Shown here one piece after another: positions 58,836 to 64,000 of a stretch of DNA of 64,000 bases (the stretch's first letter is position 1; each line of letters starts with the position of its first letter). Source of the stretch: Serripes groenlandicus (lineage: Eukaryota; Mollusca; Bivalvia; Cardiida; Cardiidae); assembly GCA_031761405.1 (NCBI GenBank), contig JASEVX010000008.1:68137418-68201417 (forward strand). The letters are read 5' to 3'. The translations under genes were made by a program, and so were the position numbers. Below the pieces are notes generated by a model. That model searched no databases. It was not told where the DNA came from and saw only the letters and a program-made list of their open reading frames with translations.

Positions 58836-59654
58836 ATGTAGGGTTGTGTGTGTTATAATGTAGGGTTGTGTGTGTTATAATGTAGCGTTGTGTGTGTTAT
58901 AATGTAGGGTTGTGTGAGTTATAATGTAGGGTTGTGTGTGTTATAATGTAGGGTTGTGTGTGTTATAATGTAGCGTTGTGTGAGTTATAATGTAGGGTTG
59001 TGTGTGTTATAATGTAGGGTTGTGTGTGTTATAATGTAGGGTTGTGTGTGTTATAATGTAGGGTTGTGTGAGTTATAATGTAGGGTTGTGTGTGTTATAA
59101 TGTAGCGTTGTGTGTGTTATAATGTAGGGTTGTGTGAGTTATAATGTAGGGTTGTGTGTGTTATAATGTAGGGTTGTGTGTGTTATAATGTAGGGTTGTG
59201 TGTGTTATAATGTAGGGTTGTGTGTGTTATAATGTAGGGTTGTGTGTGTTATAATGTAGCGTTGTGTGTGTTATAATGTAGGGTTGTGTGAGTTATAATG
59301 TAGGGTTGTGTGTGTTATAATGTAGGGTTGTGTGTGTTATAATGTAGCGTTGTGTGAGTTATAATGTAGGGTTGTGTGTGTTATAATGTAGGGTTGTGTG
59401 TGTTATAATGTAGGGTTGTGTGTGTTATAATGTAGGGTTGTGTGTGGTATAATGTAGGGTTGTGTGTGTTATAATGTAGGGTTGTGTGAGTTATAATGTA
59501 GGGTTGTGTGAGTTATAATGTAGGGTTGTGTGTGTTATAATGTAGCGTTGTGTGTGTTATAATGTAGCGTTGTGTGTGTTATAATGTAGCGTTGTGTGTG
59601 TTATAATGTAGGGTTGTGTGAGTTATAATGTAGGGTTGTGTGTGTTATAATGTA
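58831..59654. repeat. 22-bp tandem array, left part
   Basis: The unit is GTTATAATGTAGGGTTGTGT plus GT, 22 bp, with two near-binary variable sites: TAGGG or TAGCG, and TGTGTG or TGTGAG. The first unit overlaps the end of the LINE reading (CTTGAAAGTTATAATG). The array is cut at 59654 by a MITE. Confidence 0.96.
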
Positions 59655-60258
59655 CAGTTAAGAACATCATGAAATTGACAATCTGAGCGGAACGTGATTG
59701 GATCGTGAGCGTGATTGGAACGAAGTTGGAACGCTGTATGAGCGGAACGGAATTTTGCGCTCTGAACGAAACAATCATAATGATTGCAAAAATCCAATCA
59801 TTCGCTCATTGAACGGTTGCAACAACTAACTGATAATTATTTTACGAAACTATTTTATTAAAAGTCATGTTTGTATACTAAACTTTTGTTTTATAAGACA
59901 CTCAAGTATCCGATTGAATTAGAATGTAACAAATATTATTAATATGATCATTTTCGTAATATGATTCGCTACTAACGATTGTGCTGAAAAAACTCTAGAT
60001 CGTTTGTTGATATTTAGGGTTAAGTAAAAAAAGGTATAAACGAAACGAATTTAAGCCAATCAAATCGTTGAACGGATTTTGATCGAAAAAAAGCGTTCCG
60101 AGTGAGCGTAAAAAAACGTTCAATTTGAACAGAACGGAAAAAAGCAATCACAATGTTATGAATGAGTGAACGCTTTGAGAACGGATTGGAACGTGAGCGG
60201 AGCGGAACGGAACGGAGCGTGAACGGTAAATTTGTCAATTTCAAGATGTTCTTAACTG
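59655..60258. mobile_element. 604-bp TA-flanked MITE (Tc1/mariner type)
   Basis: The ends are inverted repeats of about 26 bp with one mismatch, starting CAGTTAAGAACATC at 59655 and ending with its complement at 60258. TA flanks both sides (59653-59654, 60259-60260), and the uninterrupted array unit has a single TA at that point, so TA is the duplicated target, as for Tc1/mariner elements. Inside the ends lie clusters of GGAACG and GAGCGG words, at least four near the left end and four near the right, all on the same strand. No transposase is encoded; a minus-strand frame at 60020-60244 covers the word cluster and is not a gene. Confidence 0.85.
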
Positions 60259-63200
60259 TAGCGTTGTGTGAGTTATAATGTAGGGTTGTGTGAGTTATAA
60301 TGTAGGGTTGTGTGTGTTATAATGTAGGGTTGTGTGTGTTATAATGTAGCGTTGTGTGAGTTATAATGTAGCGTTGTGTGTGTTATAATGTAGGGTTGTG
60401 TGTGTTATAATGTAGGGTTGTGTGTGTTATAATGTAGCGTTGTGTGAGTTATAATGTAGCGTTGTGTGAGTTATAATGTAGGGTTGTGTGAGTTATAATG
60501 TAGGATTGTGTGAGTTATATTGTAGCGTTGTGTGTGTTATAATGTAGGGGTGTGTGTGTTATAATGTAGCGTTGTGTGTGTTAAAATGTAGCGTTGTGTG
60601 AGTTATAATGTAGGGTTGTGTGAGTTATAATGTAGCGTTGTGTGTGTTATAATGTAGCGTTGTGTGTGTTATAATGTAGCGTTGTGTGAGTTATAATGTA
60701 GCGTTGTGTGAGTTATAATGTAGGGTTGTGTGTGTTATAATGTAGCGTTGTGTGAGTTATAATGTAGGGTTGTGTGTGTTATAATGTAGGGTTGTGTGAG
60801 TTATAATGTAGCGTTGTGTGAGTTATAATGTAGGGTTGTGTGTGTTATAATGTAGGGTTGTGAGAGTTATAATGTAGGGTTGTGTGAGTTATAATGAAGG
60901 GTTGTGTGAGTTATAATGAAGGGTTGTGTGTGTTATAATGTAGGGTTGTGTGTGTTATAATGTAGGGTTGTGTGTGTTATAATGTAGGGTTGTGTGTGTT
61001 ATAATGTAGGGTTGTGTGAGTTATAATGTAGGGTTGTGTTTGTTATAATGTAGCGTTGTGTGGGTTACAATGTAGGGTTGTGTGAGTTATAATGTAGGGT
61101 TGTGTGTGTTATAATGTAGCGTTGTGTGTGTTATAATGTAGGGTTGTGTGTGTTATAATGTAGCGTTGTGTGAGTTATAATGTAGGGTTGTGTGAGTTAT
61201 AATGTAGGGTTGTGTGTGTTATAATGTAGGGTTGTGTGTGTTATAATGTAGGGTTGTGTGTGTTCTAATGTAGGGTTGTGAGAGTTATAATGTAGGGTTG
61301 TGTGAGTTATAATGTAGGGTTGTGTGAGTTATAATGTAGGGTTGTGTGTGTTATAATGTAGCGTTGTGTGTGTTATAATGTAGGGTTGTGTGTGTTATAA
61401 TGTAGCGTTGTGTGAGTTATAATGTAGCGTTGTGTGAGTTATAATGTAGGGTTGTGTGTGTTATAATGTAGGGTTGTGTGTGTTATAATGTAGGGTTGTG
61501 TGTGTTATAATGTAGCGTTGTGTGAGTTATAATGTAGGGTTGTGTGTGTTATAATGTAGGGTTGTGTGTGTTATAATGTAGGGTTGTGTGTGTTATAATG
61601 TAGCGTTGTGTGAGTTATAATGTAGGGTTGTGTGAGTTATAATGTAGGGTTGTGTGTGTTATAATGTAGGGTTGTGTGAGTTATAATGTAGCGTTGTGTG
61701 TGTTATAATGTAGGGTTGTGTGTGTTATAATGTAGGGTTGTGTGAGTTATAATGAAGGGTTGTGTGTGTTATCATGTAGCGTTGTGTGTGTTATAATGTA
61801 GCGTTGTGTGTGTTATAATGTAGGGTTGTGTGTGTTATAATGTAGGGTTGTGTGTGTTATAATGAAGGGTTGTGTGTGTTATAATGTAGGGTTGTGTGAG
61901 TTATAATGTAGGGTTGTGTGTGTTATAATGTAGGGTTGTGTGTGTTATAATGCAGCGTTGTGTGTGGTATAATGTAGCGTTGTGTGAGTTATAATGTAGC
62001 GTTGTGTGTGTTATAATGTAGGGTTGTGTGTGTTATAATGTAGGGTTGTGTGTGTTATAATGTAGCGTTGTGTGAGTTCATAATGTAGCGTTGTGTGTGT
62101 TATAATGTAGCGTTGTGTGAGTTATAATGTAGGGTTGTGTGTGTTATAATGTAGGGTTGTGTGAGTTATAATGTAGGGTTGTGTGTGTTATAATGTAGGG
62201 TTGTGTGTGTTATAATGTAGGGTTGTGTGTGTTATAATGTAGCGTTGTGTGAGTTATAATGTAGGGTTGTGTGAGTTATAATGTAGGGTTGTGTGGGTTA
62301 CAATGTAGGGTTGTGTGTGTTATAATGTAGGGTTGAGTGTGTTATAATGTAGGGTTGTGTGTGTGTGTTATAATGTAGGGTTGTGTGAGTTATAATGTAG
62401 GGTTGTGTTTGTTATAATGTAGGGTTGTGTGTGTGTGTGTTATAATGTAGCGTTGTGTGAGTTATAATGTAGCGTTGTGTGTGTTATAATGTAGCGTTGT
62501 GTGTGTTATAATGTAGGGTTGTGTGTGTTATAATGTAGCGTTGTGTGAGTTATAATGTAGGGTTGTGTGAGTTATAATGTAGGGTTGTGTGTGTTATAAT
62601 GTAGGGTTGTGTGTGTGTGTGTTATAATGTAGGGGGTTGTGTGTGTTATAATGTAGCGTTGTGTGTGTTATAATGTAGCGTTGTGTGTGTTATAATGTAG
62701 GGTTGTGTGTGTTATAATGTAGCGTTGTGTGAGTTATAATGTAGGGTTGTGTGAGTTATAATGTAGGGTTGTGTGTGTTATAATGTAGGGTTGTGTGTGT
62801 GTGTGTTATAATGTAGGGGGTTGTGTGTGTTATAATGTAGCGTTGTGTGTGTTATAATGTAGCGTTGTGTGTGTTATAATGTAGGGTTGTGTGTGTTATA
62901 ATGTAGCGTTGTGTGAGTTATAATGTAGGGTTGTGTGTGTTATAATGTAGGGTTGTGTGTGTTATAATGTAGGGTTGTGTGAGTTATAATGTAGCGTTGT
63001 GTGTGTTATAATGAAGGATTGTGTGTGTTATAATGTAGCGTTGTGTGTGTTATAATGTAGCGTTGTGTGTGTTATAGTGTAGCGTTGTGTGTGTTATAAC
63101 GTAGGGTTGTGTGTGTTATAATATAGGGTTGTGTGTGTTATAATGTAGGGTTGTGTGTGTTATAATGTAGGGTTGTGTGAGTTATAATGTAGGGTTGTGT

Positions 63201-64000
63201 GAGTTATAATGTAGGGTTGTGTGTGTTATAATGTAGGGTTGTGTGAGTTATAATGTAGGGTTGTGTGTGTTATAATGTAGGGTTGTGTGTGTTATAATGT
63301 AGGGTTGTGTGTGTTATAACGTAGGGTTGTGTGTGTTATAATGTAGGGTTGTGTGTGTTATAACGTAGGGTTGTGTGTGTTATAATGTAGGGTTGTGTGT
63401 GTTATAATGTAGGGTTGTGTGAGTTATAATGTAGGGTTGTGTGAGTTATAATGTAGGGTTGTGTGTGTTATAATGTAGGGTTGTGTGAGTTATAATGTAG
63501 CGTTGTGTGTGTTATAATGTAGCGTTGTGTGAGTTATAATGTAGCGTTGTGTGTGTTATAATGAAGGGTTGTGTGAGTTATAATGTAGGGTTGTGTGTGT
63601 TATAATGTAGGGTTGTGTGAGTTATAATGTAGCGTTGTGTGTGTTATAATGAAGGATTGTGTGTGTTATAATGTAGCGTTGTGTGTGTTATAATGAAGGG
63701 TTGTGTGTGTTATAATGTAGCGTTGTGTGTGTTATAATGTAGCGTTGTGTGAGTTATAATGTAGCGTTGTGTGTGTTATAATGAAGGGTTGTGTGTGTTA
63801 TAATGTAGGGTTGTGTGTGTTATAATGTAGGGTTGTGTGAGTTATAATGTAGCGTTGTGTGTGTTATAATGAAGGATTGTGTGTGTTATAATGTAGCGTT
63901 GTGTGTGTTATAATGTAGCGTTGTGTGTGTTATAGTGTAGCGTTGTGTGTGTTATAACGTAGGGTTGTGTGTGTTATAATATAGGGTTGTGTGTGTTATA
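60259..64000. repeat. 22-bp tandem array, right part, open at window end
   Basis: The same 22-bp family continues for about 170 copies. Rarer variants (ATGAAGG, TTATAGTG, TTATAACG, GTAGGGGGTTG, and expanded GTGTGTGTGT) act as markers. An ordered marker set at 62979-63140 recurs at 63837-63998, a shift of 858 bp or 39 units, and the AGGGGGTTG marker at 62631 recurs at 62815. The array runs past the end of the window. Confidence 0.96.

Noticed and set aside
60020..60244. 74-codon minus-strand frame inside the MITE
   Set aside because: It covers the GGAACG/GAGCGG word cluster. There is no transposase motif, and the frame runs into the terminal inverted repeat.
58831..64000. Telomere-like reading of the TAGGGTTG motif
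   Set aside because: The unit is 22 bp with AATGTAGGGTTGTGTG. It is not a TTAGGG-type array, and TAGCG variants are common, which a telomerase product would not show.

Overview
The window reads as eukaryotic, AT-rich, repeat-dominated DNA, most likely from a mollusc and probably a bivalve. That is an inference from the decayed non-LTR retrotransposons, the hAT relic, the tRNA-derived SINEs with a shared 3' domain, and short palindromic repeats that I associate with bivalve genomes. No intact protein-coding gene, rRNA or functional tRNA gene is visible. By my hand count about three quarters of the 64 kb is tandem repeat, in more than twenty sequence-unrelated families with units from 4 to 72 bp. 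The arrays lie next to each other with only short unique stretches between them. Long open frames in the window are by-products of unit lengths divisible by 3, or of stop-free units.

Layout. 1-8.1 kb: four arrays (51, 31, 15 and 50 bp units). 8.1-11.9 kb: unique DNA, a CAAT-type simple repeat, the 3' end of a non-LTR retrotransposon and a SINE. 11.9-13.6 kb: a 50-bp array. 13.6-14.9 kb: the most gene-like stretch, with a 191-bp MITE and one probable internal exon on the minus strand. 14.9-27.6 kb: arrays of 10, 47, 11, 42, 72, 33 and 37 bp. 27.6-28.9 kb: unique DNA and a SINE whose tRNA-like head has been tandemly amplified. 29.1-34.0 kb: a 49-bp array that reverses orientation near 31.89 kb, giving an inverted repeat of about 5 kb. 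34.2-44.0 kb: arrays of 27, 38, 51, 37 and 26 bp. 44.0-47.85 kb: unique DNA holding an element with about 107-bp inverted arms and a hAT transposase relic split by a poly(A)-tailed LINE. 47.85-56.2 kb: a superarray of three related 51-53 bp subfamilies in the order A-B-C / C-A-B-C, interrupted by a 768-bp insertion. 56.2-57.3 kb: a 1-kb element with internal direct repeats. 57.8-58.8 kb: a LINE endonuclease/reverse transcriptase relic that runs straight into a 22-bp array. That array continues to the window end and is itself interrupted by a 604-bp TA-flanked MITE.

How the parts relate. Transposon remnants appear both as targets of later insertion (LINE into hAT, MITE into 22-bp array, 768-bp element into the 51-53 bp array) and as possible seeds of arrays. 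The amplified SINE head is the clear seed case; the 47-bp units carrying a Pol III B-box-like motif and the 22-bp array starting inside a LINE are weaker ones. I found no new enzymatic system. The unusual content is architectural: the reversed array, the duplicated A-B-C superarray, the promoter-motif arrays and the nested insertions. Copy numbers and boundaries were counted by eye; treat edges as accurate to about one repeat unit unless exact sites are given.
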